Shown: one piece after another, positions 33,690 to 42,097 of the stretch
Numbering within the stretch: position 1 is the first letter of the stretch
Layout of the letters: every line of letters starts with the position of its first letter
NCBI GenBank assembly: GCA_947626165.1
Contig: CANQRG010000012.1
Location: 1 to 64,000 of the forward strand
Length of the DNA: 64,000 nucleotides
DNA from: an uncultured Clostridia bacterium
Lineage (GTDB): Bacteria; Bacillota; Clostridia; Oscillospirales; Ruminococcaceae
Reading direction: 5' to 3'
Notes under the pieces: model-generated
Database searches by the model: none
What the model was told of the DNA's origin: nothing
The model's input: only the letters and a program-made list of their open reading frames with translations
Program-made: the position numbers and the translations under genes

Positions 33690-34898
33690 TTACCTCATTA
33701 TCTTATTTAATTTATATTTCCAATGCCTTCCGTCGCCTACGATATAGCCGTTATCCTGCCAATGATACTGGAATTTATATCCGCTTCTTCCGGTTTCGTA
33801 TTCAAAATCAGGGTCGAACACATAAGTCTCGCCGTCTATTTTAATCAAGACCCAAGAGTGCGGTATCCAATTTCCCGAATTGCTTACTACCGACCCCGAC
33901 GCTTGTTTAGCGTCATAACCCAGAAGCTTAGCAAGCACTGTGAATTTACCTGCCATAACATAACAGTTTCCCGCTGTGTGGGTAAAGCCGTAATTGGCAA
34001 AATACTCTGTTCCCAGACTTGAATTTGTAGTAGTTTTGACCCAAGTCATTTTGCTGTACTTAAAAGCTGTATGTAAATCTCTGCCGATTTTATCAAGAAG
34101 TTTGATTCCCTTTTTCTCAGCAGATGTAGGCTTTGCAGATACCTTATAATAGGTAAGAACACTTTTGCGCTTGCTCCAACTGCCGTAATACTTTTCACCG
34201 TCTATTGTTTTATATGCTCTAACTTTTATGTAATACTTCTTATTCGGTTTCAGACCCTTTAAGTTTGCATTGTTTTTCTTTACATTGACCGTCTTTTTAT
34301 TTTTAGTAAACTTCTTATTAGTTGCCGCCATGACCTGATAACCCGTCGACTGCTTTACCTTTTTCCAGGTTACATTCAGCTTCTTTTTCTTTGCTATTAA
34401 CTTTAATTTAACCGGTTTTGCAAGTTTAACATCAGGTTTTACTGCATTTGTCGGCGGTTCAGTTTTTTGCGTCGGATCAGTCGGCTGCGAAGGGTTTGTA
34501 GGCTCTTCTAAAATTTCACACTTTATACTATGCTCTGCCGCATATTGCTCGGCATAACTGCCCTTATAACACTTTATAGTCAACGATTGCTCAATACCTA
34601 CGAACGCCTCGTCACCTATTTTCACAACGCTGTTCGGTATTTTAATACTTGTTAAGTTTACACAGTCCTTAAACGCTCCGTCTAAAATTCCTGTGACAGC
34701 CTTTTCGTCAATTTTCTCAGGAATCTCAAGCTCTGACGCACTGCCGTTATAAGCGGTTATCTCAACTGTTCCGACGTCTGATATCTGATATTCAAAATCG
34801 CTGTAGCTATCAGCAGATGCCGACACTGCCGGCAGTATTCCAACTAAACCCACAGCCAAAGCGATAGCTGTCAGCAAACTAAAAACTCTATATCTCAT
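33690..34898 (-). CDS. Secreted LRR-Fn3-transglutaminase-like protein
   Basis: A signal peptide (1-30, ending SASA) is followed by one or two BspA-type leucine-rich repeats (GAFKDCVNLTSIKIPNSVVK). A Pro/Thr linker leads to a lysine-rich Fn3-like module (about 150-245, KKKKLNVTWKKVKQSTGYQV) and a C-terminal transglutaminase-like domain. The latter's triad is plausibly C312 (AGNCYVMAG), H347 (IPHSWVLI) and D362 (YVFDPDF). It probably acts on surface or host-diet proteins as a peptidase or cross-linker. It is translationally coupled to the Thr-rich lipoprotein (TAATG overlap). Confidence 0.85.
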   Translation of the reverse strand: MRYRVFSLLTAIALAVGLVGILPAVSASADSYSDFEYQISDVGTVEITAYNGSASELEIPEKIDEKAVTGILDGAFKDCVNLTSIKIPNSVVKIGDEAFVGIEQSLTIKCYKGSYAEQYAAEHSIKCEILEEPTNPSQPTDPTQKTEPPTNAVKPDVKLAKPVKLKLIAKKKKLNVTWKKVKQSTGYQVMAATNKKFTKNKKTVNVKKNNANLKGLKPNKKYYIKVRAYKTIDGEKYYGSWSKRKSVLTYYKVSAKPTSAEKKGIKLLDKIGRDLHTAFKYSKMTWVKTTTNSSLGTEYFANYGFTHTAGNCYVMAGKFTVLAKLLGYDAKQASGSVVSNSGNWIPHSWVLIKIDGETYVFDPDFEYETGRSGYKFQYHWQDNGYIVGDGRHWKYKLNKIMR

Positions 34899-34984
34899 TT
34901 TGTGCCTCCGTTAAATTACCTATTACCACATTTACGAAAATTATAACACCATGTGTGTTTTTTGTCAAATCTGACACAAGACAA

Positions 34985-35011
34985 AAGCGTTCGGAAAAAT
35001 TCCGAACGCTT
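34985..35011 (-). terminator. Terminator after the LRR protein
   Basis: AAGCGTTCGGAA (34985-34996) and TTCCGAACGCTT (35000-35011), three-base loop; on the minus strand it is followed by TTTTG. Confidence 0.8.
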
Positions 35012-35043
35012 CGCTGTCTATTTACATTTATGTGCCCATTTTG

Positions 35044-36144
35044 CTAATAGTTAAAAATCCTACAAACTACCTTTTTGCCTATCAGGATTTTTGCCTTTTC
35101 AATTCCGCTAACCTTCAACTTCTTTTTTAGGTCCTTAGCCACTTTTTTATTTTCTACATAAAAGCTAATGACTTTTGTATCGTATGTCCCAACTAGTGAA
35201 TACTTCTTTATTTTAGGCGCTTTATTTTTATGCTTTAATACTACCTTAATTTTTTTAGTCATATATAATGAATTCCGTGTAAATTTATTAACATTTTGAC
35301 CTAAAGTTATTTGTTTCAGATATTTATTATCTAAAGCATCATCACCTATTACTTTTACCGTTTTATAAGCTGTTACGTTGCTCTTATTGCCAACTATTCC
35401 AATCAACTTTTTTCCGTCTTTTGAGAGTATCTGATCACCCTTTACCTTTAGATACTTATTACCCTTTGCTATTTTAACTTTCAGCTTAGGTGCGTCATAA
35501 CTAATATTACAAGTTTTAAGATTTTTAGGTAGTGATAACTTTTTCAATTTAGGACAACTACCAATAACACAAGTTTTGAGTGTTTTAGGAAGTGATAGTT
35601 TTTTCAATATAGGACAGCCTGAAATATATATGCTTTCAAGTTTAGAATCTTTAGAAAAGTTTATGTTTTCCAACTTCGGGCAAGGAGCTAAAAATAATTC
35701 TTTTAGCTGTGATCCAACAGGAACATTTATAGTTTTTAGTGCAGGGAGAGCATACTTATAATATCCAATACTATCATCATACTCTCCAATATCAAGACTG
35801 ATTGTTTCAATATTTTTACTTACATTTATCGTTTCTAATGTCTGGTTAAAATTAGAATATCCAAAATCGGAACAAATTTTCAAATGCTTTATAGGATATG
35901 TTTTTCCGTTATTAGTAACTGTTTCCGGAATATTAAATACTTTTGTTCCTGCTTTAATATCAACTATTACAGCTGCAGATATTTCACTGTATATATAGTA
36001 TTGGAAATCATCTTCGCTTATATATTGCACATCAAGATCTTCATAATAAGGAAGATATACAGCAGATATAACGTTTGGTGTGAAAAAAGTTACTAACAAT
36101 ATCAACGACATTAATAAGCCTAATAATCTGTTTAGTTTTTTCAT
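35044..36144 (-). CDS. Secreted leucine-rich-repeat (BspA-type) protein
   Basis: A signal peptide (1-28, LLGLLMSLILLVTFFTPNVI) leads into an N-terminal domain and a run of leucine-rich repeats of the LRR_5 type. Examples are NINFSKDSKLESIYISGCP, KKLSLPKTLKTCVIGSCP and KLKKLSLPKNLKTCNIS. The C-terminal part is lysine-rich and beta-like without a clear domain. Such proteins mediate adhesion to substrates or other cells. It has no sortase motif. Two adjacent 21-codon repeats are nearly identical in sequence. It is read in the same direction as the 33.3-34.9 kb surface genes but ends at its own terminator. Confidence 0.85.
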   Translation of the reverse strand: MKKLNRLLGLLMSLILLVTFFTPNVISAVYLPYYEDLDVQYISEDDFQYYIYSEISAAVIVDIKAGTKVFNIPETVTNNGKTYPIKHLKICSDFGYSNFNQTLETINVSKNIETISLDIGEYDDSIGYYKYALPALKTINVPVGSQLKELFLAPCPKLENINFSKDSKLESIYISGCPILKKLSLPKTLKTCVIGSCPKLKKLSLPKNLKTCNISYDAPKLKVKIAKGNKYLKVKGDQILSKDGKKLIGIVGNKSNVTAYKTVKVIGDDALDNKYLKQITLGQNVNKFTRNSLYMTKKIKVVLKHKNKAPKIKKYSLVGTYDTKVISFYVENKKVAKDLKKKLKVSGIEKAKILIGKKVVCRIFNY

Positions 36145-36283
36145 AAAGCTACCCCCTTATATAAATGAATCATAACATAAATAGTATAGTATGTAAAGTA
36201 CATTTAATACATATCAATCAATTTTGTAGAACTAGACAAAATGACACTTCTTTTTTTGTGCACTCTAACATAGGAAAAAGTTT

Positions 36284-36380
36284 GCCTCTTGCTTCTTGCC
36301 TCTTGCCTCTTGCCTCTTGCTTCTTTCCTCTAATTTTCTTGCTTCTAGTCGCCCAAAGACGGCAATACGTGCAGGGGTCA
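36284..36380. repeat. 21-bp family repeats downstream of ung
   Basis: TTGCCTCTTGCTTCTTGCCT repeats (36284-36350) lead into CGCCCAAAGACGGCAATACG and TGCAGGGGTCAC. The repeat reaches the ung stop codon. Confidence 0.8.
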
Positions 36381-37043
36381 CAGCTGCCAGTTAATAGGCT
36401 CTTGACCTGTTGAAATTAAAAACTGATTGACCTTCGAGAAATGCCTGCACCCGAAAAAGCCGTTAAACGCAGAAAGCGGACTCGGGTGTGCAGCTTCAAA
36501 AATTCTATGTGCAGGGTTAGTGATAAGAGCTTTCTTTGCACGGGCGTTTCCGCCCCAGAGAATAAACGCAATAGGCTTGTTTCGCTGATTCAGCTTTCTT
36601 ACAACCTCATCGGTTAGGATTTCCCAACCCATACCCTTGTGGCTGTTTGCTTGACCTTCCCGAACAGTAAGCACCGTGTTCATAAGCAATACCCCCTGCT
36701 TTGCCCAAGAGGTAAGCGTTCCGTTTTTAGGCAGAGTACACCCCAAATCGGCATTGAGCTCTTTAAATATGTTTTTAAGCGACGGCGGAAAAGGTACTCC
36801 CTCCTTGACCGAGAAACATAACCCGTGAGCCTGTCCTGCACCGTGATAAGGGTCCTGACCTAAGATAACCGCCTTGACATCGCTGTATGATGTGTATTTA
36901 AGCGCGTTGAAAATATCGTACATATCAGGATAGATGGTTCGTGTCGCATACTCACGCTTTAAAAACTCCCTGAGCTTTAGATAGTATTCCTTTTTAAATT
37001 CGTCCTTGAGAATTTCATCCCACTCGTTTCCTATATTGACCAT
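36378..37043 (-). CDS. ung: Uracil-DNA glycosylase
   Basis: Removes uracil from DNA to start base-excision repair. Family 1 motifs are AVILGQDPYHGAGQAHGLCF with the catalytic aspartate and the HPSPLSAFNGFFGCRHFSK loop with the catalytic histidine. At 221 residues it is normal. Upstream on the same strand lie a tiny membrane protein and a coiled-coil membrane protein. A repeat block abuts its 3' end. Confidence 0.98.
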   Translation of the reverse strand: MVNIGNEWDEILKDEFKKEYYLKLREFLKREYATRTIYPDMYDIFNALKYTSYSDVKAVILGQDPYHGAGQAHGLCFSVKEGVPFPPSLKNIFKELNADLGCTLPKNGTLTSWAKQGVLLMNTVLTVREGQANSHKGMGWEILTDEVVRKLNQRNKPIAFILWGGNARAKKALITNPAHRIFEAAHPSPLSAFNGFFGCRHFSKVNQFLISTGQEPINWQL

Positions 37044-37055
37044 ATTTATCCTCCG

Positions 37056-37175
37056 TTACATTGTTCCTACTGCACCCTCATAGACCGCTGCGGCAACTAT
37101 TCCAATAACCATAACAGCCACCACCGCAAGCACTATGATTCGCATAATTAGGCTTTTCTTTTCGTTGTTTTTCAT
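37056..37175 (-). CDS. 39-residue membrane peptide
   Basis: A short frame with a good ribosome site (GGAGGGA five bases before ATG 37175). It begins with a basic stretch (MKNNEKKSLIMR), then one hydrophobic helix (IIVLAVVAVMVIGIVAAAVY) and a short exit (EGAVGTM). The gene lies between the 325-residue membrane protein and ung and is read in the same direction, so it is probably co-transcribed. It resembles small single-span membrane proteins of the DUF4044 type in layout, but I cannot assign a family. Confidence 0.65.
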   Translation of the reverse strand: MKNNEKKSLIMRIIVLAVVAVMVIGIVAAAVYEGAVGTM

Positions 37176-37205
37176 GAGTTCCCTCCGTATTTGTAATTAA
37201 ACTAT

Positions 37206-38183
37206 TTATTGTTCGGCAGGCTTGTCAGCTTGCTTTGTATTTTTCTTTATATCCTCAGCCATAGACTTGAATATCTCGTATGCTTTATTATAATTCTTCT
37301 TCATATCGTCCTTGCTGTCTTTAAGAGTTTTGATAGGCACTCTCATTCCAAGATAAATATCCTGCGGATAGTTCGTGTGATACTTAAAAACGTCCTCGAT
37401 GTAATCGCCCTTTAGAGAAAGCCCTTTGTTTGTTACAAACTCGTTGTCCGCAAAGTCAGCTGACACATCTGACAGCAGATTGTCGCTTTCGTTGTCGCTG
37501 TAAATATCAGCGTCGGTTTTATCGTCGGTAAGAATGAAAATTATCTCACCCGTCTGCATATTCGCCAGATAAACCTCCTGATACTTCTGTATCTGAACAT
37601 AATCATCAGTGTCCTCTGTAAGCGGTGCTGAAAGTATCTGAACATTGACCTCGCCGTCGCCGTTTATGTCAGGGCAGAACCTCTCAAAATAATCCGCAAC
37701 CTCTTCCGTTCGGTTTACAAGACCGTTGTTTACCGTCATCATAACTTTGATGTCAGGCTTTACTCTTGAAAGGCTGTCGTAGGTTATATAAGATACAACG
37801 GCAATAGCAAAAACAACTAAGATTATAATGATGTTATTGTGCCACCAAAAGTTTTTTATCCACTCTTTCTTGCTTAGCTTAATTACCTCAGGCGCCTCTT
37901 CTTTGATAATATCGCTCTCGTCGATCACTCCGCTTTTTAGCTTGACCAGCTCGATTTTTTCGTTGTCAAGCTGTTTTTCATAGTCTTTTCGCTCCTGCTC
38001 CTTACGCTCGTTATACTCCTCAAGCTCTTTCTGATATCGCTCATAAGCCTTTTCCTCGTCCTCGAAACGCTTTCGCTCATAATCGAAATCGTCATCAGGA
38101 ATAAGGTTTTTTTCTTTGATAGTGTCTATCTTTTCTGCTTTTTCTCGGTTTTTATCTTCTAAGCCTTTATCCACCCTTTTCAC
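37206..38183 (-). CDS. Coiled-coil membrane protein of unknown function
   Basis: The first 110 residues are a highly charged coiled coil rich in E, K, R and Y (YERKRFEDEEKAYERYQKE). One membrane span follows (about 117-135, IIIILVVFAIAVVSYITYDS), then an extracytoplasmic domain of about 190 residues with YFERFCPDINGDGEVNVQIL. The D-I-N-G-D-G-E stretch resembles a calcium-binding dockerin-type loop but is single. No family is recognised. The layout, with a cytoplasmic coil and an outer domain, suggests a structural or signalling role. It is first in a short run with the 39-residue peptide and ung. Confidence 0.8.
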   Translation of the reverse strand: MKRVDKGLEDKNREKAEKIDTIKEKNLIPDDDFDYERKRFEDEEKAYERYQKELEEYNERKEQERKDYEKQLDNEKIELVKLKSGVIDESDIIKEEAPEVIKLSKKEWIKNFWWHNNIIIILVVFAIAVVSYITYDSLSRVKPDIKVMMTVNNGLVNRTEEVADYFERFCPDINGDGEVNVQILSAPLTEDTDDYVQIQKYQEVYLANMQTGEIIFILTDDKTDADIYSDNESDNLLSDVSADFADNEFVTNKGLSLKGDYIEDVFKYHTNYPQDIYLGMRVPIKTLKDSKDDMKKNYNKAYEIFKSMAEDIKKNTKQADKPAEQ

Positions 38184-38343
38184 TTCCTTCCAAAGTAAAT
38201 CTAATAAACATTAAAAGTAGTATACCGCCTAATTATGAACTGGTGATTAATTTTGAGCTTATTGCCTGAGTATTTTTAATTTAAGGTGCAAAAAGCCATA
38301 AGTCGTGATATAATATTAGAATACTTTACTTTGGAGAAATGCA

Positions 38344-39657
38344 ATGTTTAAAAATAATGACTTTAATTATGACAAGGCTATGGATTTTATAATGAGCTTT
38401 TCACGTCTCGGGAAAAAGGTAACCGACCTCTCAAGAGTAAAAAGGCTTCTTGATTTGATTGATGATCCGCAGAACGACCTTGAGTTTATACACATAGCCG
38501 GCACAAACGGCAAAGGTTCAGTAGCTGAAATGCTTAGCGAAATTCTATATGATGCCGGAGTAAAAACAGGCACTTTCACATCGCCTTATATCTTAGAGTT
38601 CCGTGACAGAATACGTCTTATGGGAAAAGTTATTCCCAAAAAAGAACTTACTGACATATGCTTTTACATTAAATCACGGCTTGACAAATTAGATGACGCA
38701 AAGGACTTCTCCGGCTTTGAGATAACTATGGCTATCGCTCTGTTGTATTTCAAAAAAGCAGGCTGTGAGGCTGTTGTCTTTGAAACGGGATTGGGAGGTC
38801 TTTTAGACTGCACAAATATTATACAAAGACCGCTTGTATCTGTTATAACTTCTATCTCTCACGACCACACTGCAATTCTCGGCAAGACCATTCGTGAAAT
38901 CACAGAGCAAAAGGCAGGCATAATAAAAGACGGCTGCCCTGTGGTTTTGTCAATTAACAATCCCGATGAAGCCGTAGATGTAGTTTCAAAAACCGCAAAG
39001 GAAAAAGGTTCAGATCTTATTATACCGGACAAATCAAATCTGAACATCAAAAGCGTTCGTCTTGGCGATACAGCCTTTATATACAAAGGTACTCCATATT
39101 CTCTTTCAATGAGCGGTAAACACCAGATTACCAATGCTCTTTCTGCTATCGAAGCGGCTTGCCTGCTCAAAAAGCGATTTAAAATAACAGAGCAGAACAT
39201 TCAAACGGGGCTGAAAAAGGCGTTCGTTATAGGCAGGACCGAGATTTTGGCTTCGCCATTAAATGGTGACAGCCACTATGTTATTTTAGATGGCAGTCAT
39301 AACGACGGCGGTATCGAAGCCCTTGCGGAAGTTTTAAGAGAAATCCCAAAGCCTGTCACAGCTATTGTCGGCTCGCTTAATCGCAAGAACGTCAGAGACT
39401 CTCTTCCTAAGCTGTTTGACAGTGTAGATAAAATCATCTGTGTTGACGACTTCACATCAGACACAATGCCGAAGAGGGAGCTTTGCGGTATTTTAAACGA
39501 GGAGTACGCAAAAAGCAATGTTGATAAAGGCAAAAAAATAATTGCCTGCTGCGGAGAGGATACAAAGTCAGAATACCAAAAGGCAATGAATGGTGAATAT
39601 AAAAACACCGTTATCTGCGGAACACTTTACTTAGTTTCCTATATTAAAAATTTATAA
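38344..39657 (+). CDS. folC: Folylpolyglutamate/dihydrofolate synthase
   Basis: Adds glutamate to folates and can join dihydropteroate and glutamate. The N-terminal Mur-ligase-type ATPase domain has HIAGTNGKGSVAEMLSEIL, TSPYILEFRDRIRLMGK and FETGLGGLLDCTNII. The C-terminal domain has LDGSHNDGGIEALAEVLRE. At 437 residues it is normal. It stands alone on the plus strand, with GGAGAAATGCA before the ATG and a terminator after it. Confidence 0.96.
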   Translation: MFKNNDFNYDKAMDFIMSFSRLGKKVTDLSRVKRLLDLIDDPQNDLEFIHIAGTNGKGSVAEMLSEILYDAGVKTGTFTSPYILEFRDRIRLMGKVIPKKELTDICFYIKSRLDKLDDAKDFSGFEITMAIALLYFKKAGCEAVVFETGLGGLLDCTNIIQRPLVSVITSISHDHTAILGKTIREITEQKAGIIKDGCPVVLSINNPDEAVDVVSKTAKEKGSDLIIPDKSNLNIKSVRLGDTAFIYKGTPYSLSMSGKHQITNALSAIEAACLLKKRFKITEQNIQTGLKKAFVIGRTEILASPLNGDSHYVILDGSHNDGGIEALAEVLREIPKPVTAIVGSLNRKNVRDSLPKLFDSVDKIICVDDFTSDTMPKRELCGILNEEYAKSNVDKGKKIIACCGEDTKSEYQKAMNGEYKNTVICGTLYLVSYIKNL

Positions 39658-39671
39658 ATATATACAAAAGC

Positions 39672-39696
39672 GGGCTGACGAAATTATCGTCAGCCC
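39672..39696. terminator. Bidirectional terminator
   Basis: GGGCTGACG (39672-39680) and CGTCAGCCC (39688-39696) followed by TTTATTTTT; lies between convergent folC and the cytidylate-kinase-like gene. Confidence 0.92.
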
Positions 39697-39703
39697 TTTA
39701 TTT

Positions 39704-40339
39704 TTATGACTGTTCATCAAGATACTTTTCTCTTACGTTAATATAAGTTACCATAAGGTCTACTGCTCCGTCTATCCCGATCTGCGAGGAGTTTATACAA
39801 AGGTCATAATTTTTTGCCTCTCCCCACTTCATATCAGAATAGTAGTTGTAGTAATTCGACCTGTTTTTATCCGTCTTTTTTATAAAGTCACGAACCTTAT
39901 CCTTTTCAATGTCATAACGCTCCAAGATTCTCTTTTTCTTATGATTGATATCCGCGTTAATGAAGAAGTTTATAACATTTTTGTGATCTTTTAAAACATA
40001 GTCCGCACATCTTCCAACAATTACACACGGACCCTGCTCAGCTATTTTCTTTATGGTATCGAACTGCGCCAAAAACAGCTTGTGATTAAGAGGCATATCA
40101 GGGTGTATCTTACCGTCTGCGCTGAGAGGATATGTTCCCATAACCAGCGAATAAAGAAGACTGTTTGAATGTGACTCATCATTCCTGTAGAAAAGCTCCT
40201 CACATATTCCGCTTTCCTTAGACGCCATTTCAAGCAGCTCTTTATCATAAAACGGAATATCAAGCCTTTTTGCCAGCTTTTCACCGATTTCACGTCCGCC
40301 GCTTCCAAACTCTCTGCTGATTGTAATAATTGATTTCAC
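39704..40339 (-). CDS. Cytidylate kinase-like family protein
   Basis: A 211-residue P-loop protein of the Cytidylate_kin2 family. It has IITISREFGSGGREIGEKLA with the nucleotide-binding loop, DIPFYDKELLEMASKESGI, and GPCVIVGRCADYVLKDHKNV. These proteins resemble cytidylate kinase but lack parts of the CMP-binding region and occur widely in gut Clostridia; the substrate is not established. It is distinct from the housekeeping cmk gene, which is not in this window. Confidence 0.9.
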   Translation of the reverse strand: MKSIITISREFGSGGREIGEKLAKRLDIPFYDKELLEMASKESGICEELFYRNDESHSNSLLYSLVMGTYPLSADGKIHPDMPLNHKLFLAQFDTIKKIAEQGPCVIVGRCADYVLKDHKNVINFFINADINHKKKRILERYDIEKDKVRDFIKKTDKNRSNYYNYYSDMKWGEAKNYDLCINSSQIGIDGAVDLMVTYINVREKYLDEQS

Positions 40340-40536
40340 AACAAAAGTCTCCTTTCAGCTTTTTTACTGTTTTATTTTGTAACATTAGTATAACATACTT
40401 TATTATTTTTTTCACTGATTTTTTTATACAATTTTATGCAAAAAACTTTGTGCAATAAGTCAAATATTCTGAATACATCAAACTTTTATGGATAAAATAT
40501 ATGTAATTAAAGCAAAATGAGGAGGAGAAATAAACT

Positions 40537-40983
40537 ATGAAAATGAGTCAATCACAGTATGGCGAGTTATATAAAGAAGCGTCAATGGGAACAAAGTCAT
40601 GGATAACAATTCCAAAGGCCTTTGTAATAGGCGGTCTTATCTGCACATTGGGCGAGGCTTTGCTCAATCTCTATGAATATTTCGGTCTTAGCAAAGATAA
40701 CACGGCAATGCTGACTTCAATAACTCTTATCTTTTTATCTGCGTTGTTCACAGGATTGGGTCTTTACCAAAAGCTTGCTAAACACGGCGGCGCAGGAACA
40801 CTCGTACCGATTACAGGCTTTGCAAACTCTGTTGTAGCTCCTGCTATCGAGTTCAAAACCGAGGGAATGATTTTAGGTCTGGGGGCAAAGATATTTATAA
40901 TTTCAGGTCCGGTTATTCTTTACGGAACATTAGCTTCAATGGTATACGGATTGATATATTATATTTGCACAAAGCTATTTTAA
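40537..40983 (+). CDS. spoVAC: Stage V sporulation protein AC
   Basis: A 148-residue membrane protein of the spore inner membrane channel that imports dipicolinic acid during sporulation and releases it at germination. It shows AFVIGGLICTLGEALLNLYE, ALFTGLGLYQKLAKHGGAGT and VPITGFANSVVAPAIEFKTE, then GLGAKIFIISGPVILYGTLA, the SpoVAC pattern. The usual neighbours spoVAD and spoVAE are missing here, so the spoVA set is split in this genome. A weak TGAATA element about 70 bases upstream could belong to a sigma-G-type promoter. RBS GAGGAGGA precedes the ATG. Confidence 0.92.
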   Translation: MKMSQSQYGELYKEASMGTKSWITIPKAFVIGGLICTLGEALLNLYEYFGLSKDNTAMLTSITLIFLSALFTGLGLYQKLAKHGGAGTLVPITGFANSVVAPAIEFKTEGMILGLGAKIFIISGPVILYGTLASMVYGLIYYICTKLF

Positions 40984-40990
40984 ACTAAAT

Positions 40991-41021
40991 TCCGGCAGGC
41001 TTTAAAACCAAGACTGCCGGA
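40991..41021 (+). terminator. Terminator after spoVAC
   Basis: TCCGGCAG (40991-40998) and CTGCCGGA (41014-41021), then TTTATTG. Confidence 0.82.
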
Positions 41022-41031
41022 TTTATTGTGC

Positions 41032-41065
41032 AAAAAATCAACCTCCCTTAAAACTAAGAGAGGTT
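41032..41065 (-). terminator. Terminator after secF
   Basis: On the minus strand AACCTC...GAGGTT (41040-41065) is followed by GATTTTTTG. Confidence 0.75.
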
Positions 41066-41074
41066 AAATTAAAA

Positions 41075-42097
41075 TTACTTTTTCTTTTTAGAAGCCGCTG
41101 CCTGAGCCATAAGCTTCTTCGCTCTGTGTTCCTGCCAGCACACCCAAAGTGTAGGCGCAATGCAGTTTGAAGAATATACTCCGGCGAGCATTCCGATAAT
41201 AAGCGGGAACGCAAAGCTCATAATTGATGAAACTCCGGCTACAACGCATACTATACATACAACAGCCATTGCCATAATGGTCGTTACGTTTGTATGGATA
41301 GAACGTCCGATAGTCTGAGTAACAGACATATTTACAAGCTCGTCAACATCGGCTTTTCTGCCGTAGATCCTCTTGTTTTCACGAATACGGTCGTATATGA
41401 TGATGGTAGCGTTGATCGAGTATCCCAGAATTGTAAGTAAAACCGCCATAAAGTTAGCGTCAATGTCAAAACCGCAGATAACAAAGCATCCGAATACCAT
41501 TAACATATCGTGCACAAGCGCTACAACAGCCATACAGCCGGCTGAAATACCGCCGATCTTTCTGAATCTGAATCCTATATAGATTATCATTACGATTACA
41601 GAGAATATTACAGCAACTAAACACTTGATAAAGAACTCTTTACCGTTTGACGGCGAAACATCGTTAGAACCGTATACCTCAAGTTTGTTGTCCTTTAACT
41701 CGCTCTGAAGCGCGTCGGTAAGCTTTGTTTGTATAGAGTTTGTAAGTCCCTTTTCAGATGCGAACGAAAGCGTAACCGTTTTTGAAGAGTCAGCCATGCT
41801 CTCTCCTGTTGTTACTGTTGCCTTTTCTCCTATAGAGTCGCTTACTACTTTTTCAACCTTAGACGTGTCTATTTCGCCTTCATAAGAATAGGTGATTTCC
41901 GTTCCGCCCCTGAACTGAATAGCCAAATTAAGTCTGCCGCATAGCGCAACTACTATCGAAATAACTATAAGCGCCGCTGATACAATGTAGAATATCTTTC
42001 TGTGTCCGCAAACATTAAGAGGCTTTCTTACCTTTGTTTCCTGTACGTTTTCGTTGATTGCAGCTTCTGCCGCAGTGTTTTTAGTTTTCTTACTCAT
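41075..42097 (-). CDS. secF: Protein translocase subunit SecF
   Basis: Works with SecD to pull secreted proteins across the membrane using the proton gradient. It has six membrane segments, with the first followed by the family loop RLNLAIQFRGGTEITYSYEG. The conserved segment VALVHDMLMVFGCFVICGFD and GYSINATIIIYDRIRENKR are SecF signatures. ATG 42097 has GGAGGTG six bases upstream and overlaps the secD stop codon (ATGAGTAA), giving translational coupling. At 340 residues, the C-terminus is short and lysine-rich. Confidence 0.97.
   Translation of the reverse strand: MSKKTKNTAAEAAINENVQETKVRKPLNVCGHRKIFYIVSAALIVISIVVALCGRLNLAIQFRGGTEITYSYEGEIDTSKVEKVVSDSIGEKATVTTGESMADSSKTVTLSFASEKGLTNSIQTKLTDALQSELKDNKLEVYGSNDVSPSNGKEFFIKCLVAVIFSVIVMIIYIGFRFRKIGGISAGCMAVVALVHDMLMVFGCFVICGFDIDANFMAVLLTILGYSINATIIIYDRIRENKRIYGRKADVDELVNMSVTQTIGRSIHTNVTTIMAMAVVCIVCVVAGVSSIMSFAFPLIIGMLAGVYSSNCIAPTLWVCWQEHRAKKLMAQAAASKKKK

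Noticed and set aside
33404-33844. Plus-strand frame with a long valine run
   Set aside because: It is the antisense shadow of the poly-Thr lipoprotein gene, which has a signal peptide and ribosome site.
37206-38183. Dockerin module in the coiled-coil membrane protein
   Set aside because: Only one D-x-N-x-D-G-like loop is present; dockerins need two with flanking helices.
40440-40536. Sigma-G promoter for spoVAC
   Set aside because: TGAATA near 40470 has only a poor -10 match at a usable distance; kept as a remark rather than a feature.
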